NCBI GenBank assembly: GCA_012103505.1
Contig: WLWP01000001.1
Span: forward strand, 248,001-312,000
Direction of reading: 5' to 3'
DNA from: Pseudomonadales bacterium
GTDB lineage: Bacteria; Pseudomonadota; Gammaproteobacteria; Pseudomonadales; Azotimanducaceae
DNA: 64,000 nucleotides
In this document: in pieces, positions 16,320 through 24,740 of the stretch
Layout: each line of letters begins with the position of its first letter
How positions within the stretch are numbered: position 1 is the first letter of the stretch
Translations under genes and position numbers: made by a program
The notes under the pieces: model-generated
What the model was told of the DNA's origin: nothing
Databases searched by the model: none
Seen by the model: only the letters and a program-made list of their open reading frames with translations

Positions 16320-16586
16320 TTATAGCGCGTCGATTTGACGATCCCAGATACCAGGATCTGTCGCTATAGGTTGAGTGCGCAACTTTTCCGCTTTCTTCTT
16401 CGCTTCGGCGAAAGACTCTTGTTCGCAAATGTGTTGGTGCAACCGGCGACGAGCATCTTCGACCGAACGGAACGGTCCGAGGTCACCCTCGCGTGTTTCG
16501 ATAAACCACTGTTCATCAACGCGAAAGAATCTATCGCTACTTCTAAAGTAGGTCGGCTTTAGTTCTGTGTCAGTCTTACGATTCAT
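16320..16586 (-). CDS. DUF6316-like small protein
   Basis: ATG at 16586 (MNRKTDTELKP) is preferred to 16610. The ~88-residue product has the motif FRSSDRFFRVDEQWFIETREGDLGPFRSVEDARRRL, split here as RSSDRFFRVDEQWFIETREG plus GPFRSVEDA. I associate this with the short DUF6316 proteins of Gammaproteobacteria. The C-terminal third is a charged helix (AEAKKKAEKL). There is no signal peptide and no known function. It stands alone between the repeat tract and the CaiB gene. Confidence 0.7.
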   Translation of the reverse strand: MNRKTDTELKPTYFRSSDRFFRVDEQWFIETREGDLGPFRSVEDARRRLHQHICEQESFAEAKKKAEKLRTQPIATDPGIWDRQIDAL

Positions 16587-16676
16587 CTTCTGACGATAGA
16601 TGAAAAACAATGGGACAAATGAGACGCAGTTCTACTTACAGTTCCCGTAAGCGGATTCGTGTCTACCGTAGCTCGC

Positions 16677-19115
16677 CTATTCCATCGCAAGTGACGCGTA
16701 GATGTCGGCAATCCGATCGTCGTCATAGCCTAAGATGTCCTGCAAAACTTGGAAGTTGTGCTCGCCGAGCTCAGGACCGGCGCGCTCAACGCGTCCTGGT
16801 GTGCGCGAAAATTTGAAGCGGGTGTTTTCGACGACCATAGAGCCAGTTGGCGTATGCGGTGCATCGACAAAGTGATTGCGGTGGACGTACTGCGGGTCAA
16901 CTTGAGCTTGAGCAGAGTTTTGCACCACGTGCGCAGGGACTCTCGCAGCGATTAGTTTGGACTGGAGCTCGAAGGGATCGTAGTTTTGGGTCTTGAGCGC
17001 TATGGCATCGTCTAGCTGGTCTTGGTTCTCGACCCTCCCTTCGCGAGATTTGAGGCGCTCATCCTGAGCAAGCTCTGTTAGCTCGAGTGCGGTGCATAGG
17101 TGCTGCCATTGCTCATCACTAGTGACCGCAATCGCGATCCAACCCTCACTACTCAGGTTGTCTTTCTGAGTTGGGAATACGCCATGGGGTGCGTGGTATC
17201 TGTCGCGGTTACCAGCGCGATGCCAGATATTGCCAGTTAACCCATATTCGAAGATGCCGGGGCTTAGGAAGTGAATCGCAGCCTCAGCCTGAGAAATATC
17301 GATACGCTGACCTTGTCCAGTGTGACGGCGATGCTCAAGTGCCGACATCAGTGCGACAAGCATGAAGCGTGGGGCAACGCCGTCTGTATAGGCCAGATAT
17401 GGTCCGGCTGGAGATCGATCCTGCCAACCTGTTAAGTCATAGAAGCCGCTCAGAGCTGCCGCCATGTTGCCGTAACCCGCGACGCTTGCGCGGGGTCCAG
17501 TCTGCCCCATCAGACAGCTGGATAACATGATGATGTCCGGATTTATGGTTTTTAGATCTTCGTACCCTAGACCCCAGCCAACCATAGCTTTGGGTGAGAA
17601 AGAATCTGTGACGACATCAGCCCACTTGACGAGATCTTTGAGCACTTCCTGTCCTACGGGATTTGCTGGGTCTATCGTGATGCTCATCTTGTCGGTGTTG
17701 AAATTTGCGAATGGGACGCCTCGGTCGATGCCAGGCTCTGCGTCCTTGAATGTGGGAGCACCTCGCGCAGGTTCGAGTCTGGTGGTTGATTCGACCTTGA
17801 TGACGGTAGCGCCGTAGTTAGCTAAGACCCGCGTAAAAAATGGACCAGCGATGACCCACATGAAATCGAGAACCTTTAATCCCGCGAGCGGGAGGTCAGT
17901 TGGGCTGGGATCCGGTAACTCGATCGGTCCGGTCGTAAAATGAGGTGAGCCTGAAAGACTGTTGAGCGCGGGTGCTGCAGGTGGTGGGGCAATCGGTGTT
18001 TCTGACATCTTTGCGAAGGCGCCTGGTACAGAGACAGGTTTGTCTACGAGTTTCTCCATAAGCTGGAGTTTGTGCCAGTATTCTCGCGCTTGAAAATGAG
18101 GCTCGGTCATCAAACCGCTGATATCGAATGTTGGCGCGATATATATGCCGCGCGCGACACCCTCCTCGAACAACTCTTGCTGGGTGTGCGTGAGTGTGAA
18201 TTTCTCGATTTTTTGACAGAGCTCAAAGTAAGGTTCAGGCGACTTTTGTTCGGCAGTCATGGCCATGAGTTCCTGGCCCCACTGTGTATCTACATCTTCT
18301 TGGGTACAGAATCCTTCTTCCATACACCAAGACAGAAGCCGTCGATTGGGTTCATCGAAAGAGGGTCCAAACAGTAGCGTTACGGCGACATAACCGTCTT
18401 TGCAGGGCCAAGTGAGTTGAATGGGGAAGGTAGCTTGGAGGCCACCGGCTATACGCTGAACTTCGTAGCCGCTACCGTTAGGTATCGCTAGATTTGCACC
18501 AAGGGCGGCTTGGGCACTTGATGCTTGGGCAGAGACGTCGATGAATTGACCTCGACCGGAGCGATTGCGCTCAAATAAACCAATAAGAAGGGCGCCAGCA
18601 GCGTCTGCACCTGCATGTTGAAAAGACTGTGGGACAGAAGTGCGGACTGGCGGACGATCAGCGTCCCCACTTAAATAGTGGGCGCCGCTCGCGGCCCAAA
18701 CAGTGAGATCCGATGCGGGCCAATCTGCTTTGGGACCATCGCCTCCAAATGGCGTGATAGCGGCCACCACTATGGTCGGATTGATCCCTTCAATTGTTTC
18801 ATAATCCAATCTCAGTGCGTTTGCCTGGGTCTGGGTATAGTCGTGTATCAGAATATCCGCTTGTCCGATTAACGTGACTAAATCGGCGCGATCAGGCGAG
18901 TCTGGATCCAGAATGTCGAGTACCAGGCTTTCCTTGCCGCGTCCGTAAGCCTGCCACCAAAGGCCTTCGCCCTGGTAGACGGGTTCCATTCTTCGAATTT
19001 GGGAGCCACCCGGGGGTTCGATCGTTATGACCTCACAGCCGACATGGCGAAGAAGGTAGCTGCAAAATGCACCTTGGAAGTCACTGAGGTCCAGAACCTT
19101 TATACCTGTAAACAT
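16677..19115 (-). CDS. Double-domain CaiB/BaiF (family III) CoA transferase
   Basis: About 812 residues, twice the usual ~400 of a family III CoA transferase. Both halves show the family pattern: first half TGIKVLDLSDFQGAFCSYLL, GFEV-like VGCEVITIEPPGG and SGRGQFIDVSAQ; second half GLKVLDFMWVIAGPFFTRVL, GATVIKVES, GYGNMAAALSGFYDLTG and TGQGQRIDISQAEA. Asp residues at the expected catalytic place occur in both (GADAAG and YTDGVAPR), so both may be active. It moves CoA from a donor acyl-CoA to a carboxylic acid, in the cytoplasm. ATG 19115 follows GGGAG; a GTG three bases upstream is also possible. It is followed upstream in the same run by MaoC-like and MlaC-like genes. Confidence 0.9.
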   Translation of the reverse strand: MFTGIKVLDLSDFQGAFCSYLLRHVGCEVITIEPPGGSQIRRMEPVYQGEGLWWQAYGRGKESLVLDILDPDSPDRADLVTLIGQADILIHDYTQTQANALRLDYETIEGINPTIVVAAITPFGGDGPKADWPASDLTVWAASGAHYLSGDADRPPVRTSVPQSFQHAGADAAGALLIGLFERNRSGRGQFIDVSAQASSAQAALGANLAIPNGSGYEVQRIAGGLQATFPIQLTWPCKDGYVAVTLLFGPSFDEPNRRLLSWCMEEGFCTQEDVDTQWGQELMAMTAEQKSPEPYFELCQKIEKFTLTHTQQELFEEGVARGIYIAPTFDISGLMTEPHFQAREYWHKLQLMEKLVDKPVSVPGAFAKMSETPIAPPPAAPALNSLSGSPHFTTGPIELPDPSPTDLPLAGLKVLDFMWVIAGPFFTRVLANYGATVIKVESTTRLEPARGAPTFKDAEPGIDRGVPFANFNTDKMSITIDPANPVGQEVLKDLVKWADVVTDSFSPKAMVGWGLGYEDLKTINPDIIMLSSCLMGQTGPRASVAGYGNMAAALSGFYDLTGWQDRSPAGPYLAYTDGVAPRFMLVALMSALEHRRHTGQGQRIDISQAEAAIHFLSPGIFEYGLTGNIWHRAGNRDRYHAPHGVFPTQKDNLSSEGWIAIAVTSDEQWQHLCTALELTELAQDERLKSREGRVENQDQLDDAIALKTQNYDPFELQSKLIAARVPAHVVQNSAQAQVDPQYVHRNHFVDAPHTPTGSMVVENTRFKFSRTPGRVERAGPELGEHNFQVLQDILGYDDDRIADIYASLAME

Positions 19116-19144
19116 CACAGCATCTCCCTATTTGTATTTTTGTT

Positions 19145-19960
19145 TTATGGGGCGAGTCTGGGACGAAAAATCGTGTGGTGGCGGATCTTAGCCAACAACC
19201 CATCCTCATCAGTGACAACGCCATCGAGAACTTGATACCAATGGCCTTTGCGTTCGTAGACATCGACGATTTGAGCGCCTACAACAATTTGTCGGTCCGA
19301 TAATGCTTCTCGAACATTTTGTATTTGGCTACGGACGTGGATAGTTGGCCCATAGGTAAAATTGTGCCGGGTCAGAGGCGCCATGCGTCCCGCAATAAAG
19401 TAGGGGTGTATTGGTGTCGCGTTGGCGGTACCAGAATAGTGCGGGTCATCCAAGCCTAGGTCGCTAACGACGATATCTTGGGCGGTCGCGTTGGTAACCC
19501 AAGCGCCTAGTGGCACCAGCGGTTTGTTAAGAGGCGCTGTATCGAGGAGGTAGGTTGGTAGTGGTGGATTTGTTTCACCAGGCGGTGCTGGATTTGGGGG
19601 AGTCAGATCACTGACCCAGGGGGCGATCCCCATTCCTGCTGTGCCGTTCATCACAACCTTTTTTTCTGTTGTAACTTCGCAAGACACCTCAACAGTGTTT
19701 CCATTGCCACTTACATTTGTTGTTAGGGTTTCTTCTGCATAGAGTGGACGTCTGAGCTGCACATCAACCCATCCGCTTGAGCGCCATTGCGCCCCGAGTG
19801 CACTAACAATTGTTTGTACAGCCCAGCCATAGGTTCGAACACCTGCTACCAACGCGCCTGCGTAGCCTGCTGCGTCAGTACCTTGTGCGTCATGGATTGG
19901 ATTGTGTACGCCCTTACTTGGAGGATCGGGCGTTGCAACGACTTGATCGGAAAAACTCAT
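19145..19960 (-). CDS. MaoC-like / hotdog-fold acyl-CoA dehydratase-type protein
   Basis: ATG at 19960 is chosen: it overlaps the preceding MlaC-like stop by 4 bp (ATGA) and follows AAGGA. The longer frame to 20104 is shadow of the upstream gene. The 271-residue product looks like a double-hotdog protein: N-terminal part with QRRPLYAEETLTTNVS-like VQLRRPLYAEETL, C-terminal part with TYGPTIHVRSQIQNVREAL, RKGHWYQVLDGVVTDEDG and RHHTIFRP, as in MaoC-type enoyl hydratases of steroid or branched-acyl-CoA pathways. No clear catalytic D-x-x-x-x-H pair could be fixed by eye. The context with a CoA transferase supports action on an acyl-CoA. Confidence 0.7.
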   Translation of the reverse strand: MSFSDQVVATPDPPSKGVHNPIHDAQGTDAAGYAGALVAGVRTYGWAVQTIVSALGAQWRSSGWVDVQLRRPLYAEETLTTNVSGNGNTVEVSCEVTTEKKVVMNGTAGMGIAPWVSDLTPPNPAPPGETNPPLPTYLLDTAPLNKPLVPLGAWVTNATAQDIVVSDLGLDDPHYSGTANATPIHPYFIAGRMAPLTRHNFTYGPTIHVRSQIQNVREALSDRQIVVGAQIVDVYERKGHWYQVLDGVVTDEDGLLAKIRHHTIFRPRLAP

Positions 19961-20553
19961 GAGTTGCTTTCCTTGATACTCGTGGTCCACGCAGCGATGG
20001 CTGCATCGAAATCTCCAGCGTGCTTGAGGACTAGCTCGTTGAACTGGTTTCTGTAGGTTATGCCTAGATTGATTCCATTGATCGTGAGATTCCTGACTAA
20101 CCATCCTCGACTGTTTTTTCCAGCGACGGTTAAAAGCTCGAAGCGTTCGTTTTTAGCGGTGGTCAGGATACCCAGAATTTGAGCTCGATTGGGACTCTTC
20201 TCACTCATTCGCACGCGCTCAATGGCGACGGTATAGTCCTGTGATCCCGCAAGTGCTGTTGCGAGAAGGGTGGTGAGGGATCGCTCGAACTGGGTTTGAA
20301 ACTGGACCTGTTGCTCATCACTCATAGCCGCACGGTGTTTGTGCATAACCCCGCGGGTAATCGCGGCAAAATCTACTACGGTCGACACAATTGCGCGTTG
20401 GGCGTCCGTTTCTTCGACTGTTGCGAATGTGGTGATGAGTTTGTTGAAGCTACCCAACATCGCTGTGGATAATTCCTCATCACTGTATGCGAACGGTGAC
20501 ATCGTCGATAAAGCGATGACAAAAAGTGAAAAAAGCGTTTTCCGCGAAGGCAT
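19957..20553 (-). CDS. MlaC/Ttg2D-like periplasmic lipid-binding protein
   Basis: 198 residues with a signal peptide (SLFVIALSTMSPFAYS). The body has the MlaC (toluene-tolerance Ttg2) pattern: DFAAITRGVMHKHRAAMSDEQ, then QTQFERSLTTLLATAL, LLTVAGKNSRGWLVRNLTING and LGITYRNQFNELV. Family members carry phospholipid, or hopanoid in HpnM, across the periplasm. It is divergent (120 bp) from an RND exporter, an arrangement like hpnM/hpnN but without hopanoid genes in view. AGGAG stands before ATG 20553. Confidence 0.87.
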   Translation of the reverse strand: MPSRKTLFSLFVIALSTMSPFAYSDEELSTAMLGSFNKLITTFATVEETDAQRAIVSTVVDFAAITRGVMHKHRAAMSDEQQVQFQTQFERSLTTLLATALAGSQDYTVAIERVRMSEKSPNRAQILGILTTAKNERFELLTVAGKNSRGWLVRNLTINGINLGITYRNQFNELVLKHAGDFDAAIAAWTTSIKESNS

Positions 20554-20672
20554 AGTTTTCTCCTGTTACGCGATAGCATGTCTGGGTGCTTGAAGGTCGT
20601 CAACTGCTCCCCAAAGTACAATCATTGGCCGAGTTTGGTTGATTTCTCCCTCACCTTCTTTACCGTACCCCG

Positions 20673-23216
20673 ATGTCTCTTCCATCATCATCTAAAGATC
20701 AGGCGCATCCTGTTCTCGGCTACCTCGCTTGGCCCAAAACCGTGCTTGTGCTGCAAATCTTGTTTTGCGCACTAGCCTTTAACTACGTTGGCCAGTTTGG
20801 CTTCGATGCTTCATCAGAAACTCTTGTTGTAGAAGGTGATCCAGATCTTGTGCAATACGAACAGGTCGTTGACGTCTTTGGTGGGGATGCCTTTCTTTTC
20901 TTAACTTTTCGACCTAGCAACGGGCGGGCGATTGAGGCTGGTGGGCTCGAAACGCTGCGAGAGATTGTGGTGGCGTTGCGAAGTGTCGAGGGCGTAAAAA
21001 GTGTGTTCTCAATCTTGGACGCGCCACTTCTGAAAAGTCCGCCTGTGACGTTAGCGCAAGTCCTTGAGAACATACCAACGGTGTTGAGCGCAGATGCGGA
21101 TCTTACGCTCGCTCATGAAGAGCTCCGCTCTAGTCCCTTTTTTGCTGAGCTCCTCATTACTCGTGACGGCAGCGCGAGCGCGATTAAAATTGATCTGGCC
21201 GATGAGACTGCAAGTCCTGTAAGACGTCATGCGCTAATTGATGACATAAGAGCCATCCAGACCGACTTTAGTGGCCGCGGCACGCTTTACTTGGGTGGTG
21301 TGCCGATGATCGCTGATGACATGGTGACTTTTGTAAAGCGGGATCTAACGATTTTTGGCGGCATAGTGGTGGGCTTAGTGGTGCTCGCGCTGAGTGTCTT
21401 CTTCCGCAGTACCCGCTGGGTCGTCTTGCCCTTGGTCACAGCTGCGATCAGTGTCTTTTACACCGTTGGACTCTTGGGCGCACTGGGTTGGCAGGCGACA
21501 GTTATCTCGTCGAATTTTATTTCCTTACTCGGGATCACAACGATATCGCTCACAATACATCTGATCGTTCACTATCGTGAATTGCAGCATACGGAACCAG
21601 ACAGAAGTCACGCAGAACTCGTGGTCGAAACCATGGCGGCTAAATTCTTGCCCTGTCTTTACACCGCGCTGACTACGATCGCTGCGTTCGGGTCCCTTAC
21701 TGTTAGCGGTATTCTGCCGGTCGAGGATTTCGGCTGGATGATGTGTACGGGCATTGTCGTCGCATTTGTGACCACGTATATGATCTTTCCGGCCTTGTTG
21801 TTGTTGTCGGATCGAATCATCGGTGCATCTAATCTCGGACAGACGAATGATCTGTTGCGCGGTGTTGGTGAATTTGTTCGATGGCGAACATCAACTGTGA
21901 TTCTCATAGGTGTGATTTGCGCGTTCGGCGCGTACATCGGTATCACCAAGGTGTCTTTGGATAATCGGTTTGTCGACTACTTCGATACAGATACAGAGAT
22001 CAATCGAGGTATGCGATTTATCGACGAACATCTTGGCGGGACGATTCCCTTCGATGTGGTGCTGTATTTTGATGCGATCGATGCCGGGCAAGATGAACAG
22101 GCAGTCGATAGTTACCAGGGTCTTGAAGAAGATGAATTTACTGATGACGAGTTTGCCGACGACGAATTTGGCTCACTAGACTTTGCCGGTGACACATTCA
22201 CAGAAAATGAGTTTGGTGCAGATGAGTTTGCACAGGACGAGTTTGGTGTCGCGGAGTTGGACCAGAATCGTTTGGATGATGTGAGCCGGTATTGGTTTAC
22301 AAGGGGCAAGCTCGATGAGTTAGAACGCATCCATCGCTTCTTGGAGTCCAAGGCTTATGTAGGCAAGGTCTTATCGCTGACGTCTTTAGAGGATTTCGCC
22401 CTAGAGTTTACTGAAGGCCGCAAACTTACCAGCCTAGAAATTGTCGGTATCCTCAGCGCACTGCCTCCAGGTCTACAAAGCCAAATCATAGACCCGTATG
22501 CAGACCCGGAAACGGGTCAGATGCGCTTGAGTGGCAGAATTGTCGAGAGTGGTCCAAGTTTCGATAGAGAGGCATTTCGGCAAGAAATTATCGCGCTTGG
22601 TGGGGAATTGACGTTGAGTCAAGATGTCGCGGTCACCGGGATGATGGTGTTATTCAACACCATGCTGTCTCAACTTTTGAGTTCTCAGTTAAACACGCTT
22701 GTCTATATTCTGCTTATCGTCTTTGTCATGTTCTTAGTCTTGTTACGATCGTGGCGGTACGCACTCGTTGGTATGGTGCCTAATACGCTGGCATCAGCCA
22801 TGGTCATCGGTGCGATGGGGTACGCCGGGATCCCCTTGGATATGATGACCACGACGATTGCGGCGATTTGTATCGGCATCGGTGTCGATGACACGATTCA
22901 CTATCTACATCGGTTCCGTGAAGAATACGACCGTCACGGCGATCCTCGAGTGGCCGTGAGTTTCAGCCATGAGAGTATCGGCCGAGCGTTACTTTATACT
23001 TCTCTAACGGTAGTAATAGGATTTTCTGTACTCGGGTTTTCTAACTTTGTACCGACCGTTATGTTTGGACTTTGGACGGCTGTTGCGATGGTTCTCGCGC
23101 TAATTGCGAACATCACGGTGCTCCCGGCATTACTTGTGATTACCCACGGACAAAAACCTGTTGATCCCAAAATCCGCTCCGATGTGGCTGTAGCTAGTTC
23201 TCCGTCGGAGGTTTGA
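20673..23216 (+). CDS. RND-superfamily (MMPL/HpnN-type) exporter with acidic pentad insert
   Basis: 847 residues with the two-fold RND plan: a helix at about 25-50, a periplasmic domain, five helices (about 215-405), a second helix near 415, a second periplasmic domain, and helices at about 670-830. The second SSD-like core has the motif GIGVDDTIHYLHRFREE. Residues 487-536 form an unusual acidic insert of ten 5-residue units in the second periplasmic domain. The family moves hydrophobic molecules (lipids, hopanoids) toward the outer membrane. The divergent MlaC-like gene suggests a lipid carrier partner. The 3' end overlaps the convergent zinc-ribbon gene by 23 bp. Confidence 0.9.
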   Translation: MSLPSSSKDQAHPVLGYLAWPKTVLVLQILFCALAFNYVGQFGFDASSETLVVEGDPDLVQYEQVVDVFGGDAFLFLTFRPSNGRAIEAGGLETLREIVVALRSVEGVKSVFSILDAPLLKSPPVTLAQVLENIPTVLSADADLTLAHEELRSSPFFAELLITRDGSASAIKIDLADETASPVRRHALIDDIRAIQTDFSGRGTLYLGGVPMIADDMVTFVKRDLTIFGGIVVGLVVLALSVFFRSTRWVVLPLVTAAISVFYTVGLLGALGWQATVISSNFISLLGITTISLTIHLIVHYRELQHTEPDRSHAELVVETMAAKFLPCLYTALTTIAAFGSLTVSGILPVEDFGWMMCTGIVVAFVTTYMIFPALLLLSDRIIGASNLGQTNDLLRGVGEFVRWRTSTVILIGVICAFGAYIGITKVSLDNRFVDYFDTDTEINRGMRFIDEHLGGTIPFDVVLYFDAIDAGQDEQAVDSYQGLEEDEFTDDEFADDEFGSLDFAGDTFTENEFGADEFAQDEFGVAELDQNRLDDVSRYWFTRGKLDELERIHRFLESKAYVGKVLSLTSLEDFALEFTEGRKLTSLEIVGILSALPPGLQSQIIDPYADPETGQMRLSGRIVESGPSFDREAFRQEIIALGGELTLSQDVAVTGMMVLFNTMLSQLLSSQLNTLVYILLIVFVMFLVLLRSWRYALVGMVPNTLASAMVIGAMGYAGIPLDMMTTTIAAICIGIGVDDTIHYLHRFREEYDRHGDPRVAVSFSHESIGRALLYTSLTVVIGFSVLGFSNFVPTVMFGLWTAVAMVLALIANITVLPALLVITHGQKPVDPKIRSDVAVASSPSEV
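22131..22280 (+). repeat. Ten-unit acidic pentapeptide-periodic repeat inside RND exporter
   Basis: Residues 487-536 read, in exact steps of five: DEFTD, DEFAD, DEFGS, LDFAG, DTFTE, NEFGA, DEFAQ, DEFGV, AELDQ, NRLDD. Position 3 of each unit is always Phe or Leu, and positions 1-2 are mostly Asp/Glu. The DNA units are 15 bp and share GA(T/C)GA(A/G)TTT cores, so local duplication is likely. The spacing is that of pentapeptide repeats, but the usual small residue at position i-2 is mostly Asp. Confidence 0.9.
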
Positions 23217-23598
23217 AACGCAGGATTAGGCGTTTGAGAGTGTCGAGCGCGGTGTTGTGTTTGAGATCCGTAAACTCACCGGCATCGAGGAACAAGCCTT
23301 TGCACGTGTTGCAGGTCTCGTAACCGACATGGATCTGCTCAGCGTCCCTGACATGAGACATCTCGCCATGCCCATTGGGACAAATCCCGGTGTGGAGTTT
23401 GTCTAGTTTTTGCCCGATGCGAGGGTCGCCGATATCCAAAATTGCATCCGACATCCAGACTGCTTGCAGTGAGGCAAGACTTTCTGGTGTACACCAGATT
23501 CCGGCACACTGGTCGCAACGGTAAACCTCAGCAATGCCTTCGATCTCCTGTGCGAGCAGTTGACCGATACATTTAGGACAGTCCATCGCTTTCTTCAT
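23194..23598 (-). CDS. Zinc-ribbon protein (zf-TFIIB type)
   Basis: 134 residues with two zinc-ribbon-like Cys sets: C-P-K-C (near residue 7) with C-D-Q-C-A-G-I-W (near 28), and C-P-N-G-H (near 73) with C-N-T-C-K-G-L-F-L-D-A-G-E-F (near 96). This is the TFIIB-like zinc ribbon of small bacterial proteins with no settled role. Cytoplasmic, no signal. It ends inside the 3' end of the RND gene (23-bp convergent overlap). Confidence 0.85.
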   Translation of the reverse strand: MKKAMDCPKCIGQLLAQEIEGIAEVYRCDQCAGIWCTPESLASLQAVWMSDAILDIGDPRIGQKLDKLHTGICPNGHGEMSHVRDAEQIHVGYETCNTCKGLFLDAGEFTDLKHNTALDTLKRLILRFKPPTEN

Positions 23599-23693
23599 GT
23601 TTCTTCACGGGAGATTGGAGTTTGAGCGATAGGCTTGGTGAAAGCCAGGCAGGGGGTCTCGCATGACTGTTAGTATGGTGACGGTCGTGCAAC

Positions 23694-23728
23694 GATCAAA
23701 TCACCACTGGAGTAACAAGATCAAATCA
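23694..23728 (+). promoter_or_regulatory. 10-bp direct repeat upstream of EamA gene
   Basis: GATCAAATCA occurs at 23694-23703 and again at 23719-23728, 25 bp apart, between the divergent zinc-ribbon gene and the EamA transporter start. The spacing is about 2.4 helix turns, which fits two bound protomers, but no regulator is identified. Confidence 0.35.
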
Positions 23729-23769
23729 GGAATCGCAGGCCGTCTGAGTCAAAAGACGAATGGCGGCGT

Positions 23770-24681
23770 ATGGCTGTGAGTCATCCTCTCACTGCGCGGT
23801 CAAAGGCATACCTCTTTCTTAGCGTGACCGCACTTTGCTGGGGCGCAAACACTGTCTTCGCCAAACTTGCCGTTACTGAAGTCTCACCCATGATGTTGAC
23901 CAGCTGGCGCTGGTTGGGTGTTGTAATTTTAGTTTGGTTGATCGCGTACCGCGACGTTCGTCGCGAGTGGGCTGAGATACGGCCGATGTTAGGCTATTTG
24001 TTGGCTATGGGCGCGTTAGGTTTTACCGCGTTTAATGCTCTGTTTTATGCCGCTGCCCATGAAACGACTGCGCTCAATATGGGTATTATCCAAGGCACGA
24101 TTCCAGTCTTCGTGATCCTCTTTGCCTTTTTAGTGTTTGGCGAACGCGTCTCCGCATTGCAGCTTTTTGGGGTTGGTTTGACGCTAACCGGCGTATTTCT
24201 GGTCGCTGTCGAAGGCGACTTTTCGCGGCTCTTGGCATTTGTGTTTAACGTCGGCGATGTAATGATCATTGCCGCCTGCTTACTCTATTCTGGGTACACA
24301 GTTTGGCTTCGCGTGAAACCAAAGGTTTCGGCACTCACATGGTTTGCGATGTTGGCGACAGCCGCCTTCGTAGCCTCAATACCGCTGGCTTTTCTTGAGT
24401 GGCAGATGGGTTTGGCTCAATGGCCAACGCCTACCGCATGGGGATTGTTAGCCCTAATCGTGCTCTTTCCTTCATTCATCGCGCAGGTTTTCTTTATTCG
24501 CGGCGTCGAGATATTGGGTCCAGGCCGCGCGGGTATTTTTGTCAATCTGGTTCCGATCTTGGCCTCCATAGCTGCGGTGTTGGTTTTGGGTGAGCGTTTC
24601 ATGTGGTTCCACGGTGCGGCCTTGATTCTTGTCCTTTCTGGCATAGCGATTGCGGAAACATTTGTGCGGAGATCTGGTTGA
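23770..24681 (+). CDS. EamA/DMT-family transporter
   Basis: 303 residues with ten hydrophobic helices in two EamA repeats (about 12-145 and 160-298). Typical marks are the first-helix LCWGANTVFAKL, the end of repeat 1 (LTLTGVFLVA) and the second-repeat VLGERFMWFHGAALILVLSGI. It moves small metabolites across the inner membrane; the substrate is unknown. It leads a run with two TPP enzymes and a sensor kinase (next gene 59 bp away), so it may carry their substrate or product. Confidence 0.88.
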   Translation: MAVSHPLTARSKAYLFLSVTALCWGANTVFAKLAVTEVSPMMLTSWRWLGVVILVWLIAYRDVRREWAEIRPMLGYLLAMGALGFTAFNALFYAAAHETTALNMGIIQGTIPVFVILFAFLVFGERVSALQLFGVGLTLTGVFLVAVEGDFSRLLAFVFNVGDVMIIAACLLYSGYTVWLRVKPKVSALTWFAMLATAAFVASIPLAFLEWQMGLAQWPTPTAWGLLALIVLFPSFIAQVFFIRGVEILGPGRAGIFVNLVPILASIAAVLVLGERFMWFHGAALILVLSGIAIAETFVRRSG

Positions 24682-24740
24682 TTTACGGGCGCGTTCATTG
24701 GCTAAATGGGTAAGGGAGTGAATATGCAACAGGAGGATCG

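Noticed and set aside
22112..22351. Minus-strand open frame rich in Ser and Asn (79 residues) opposite the RND insert
   Set aside because: It is the antisense shadow of the GA(T/C)GA(A/G)TTT repeats; no ribosome site or family features.
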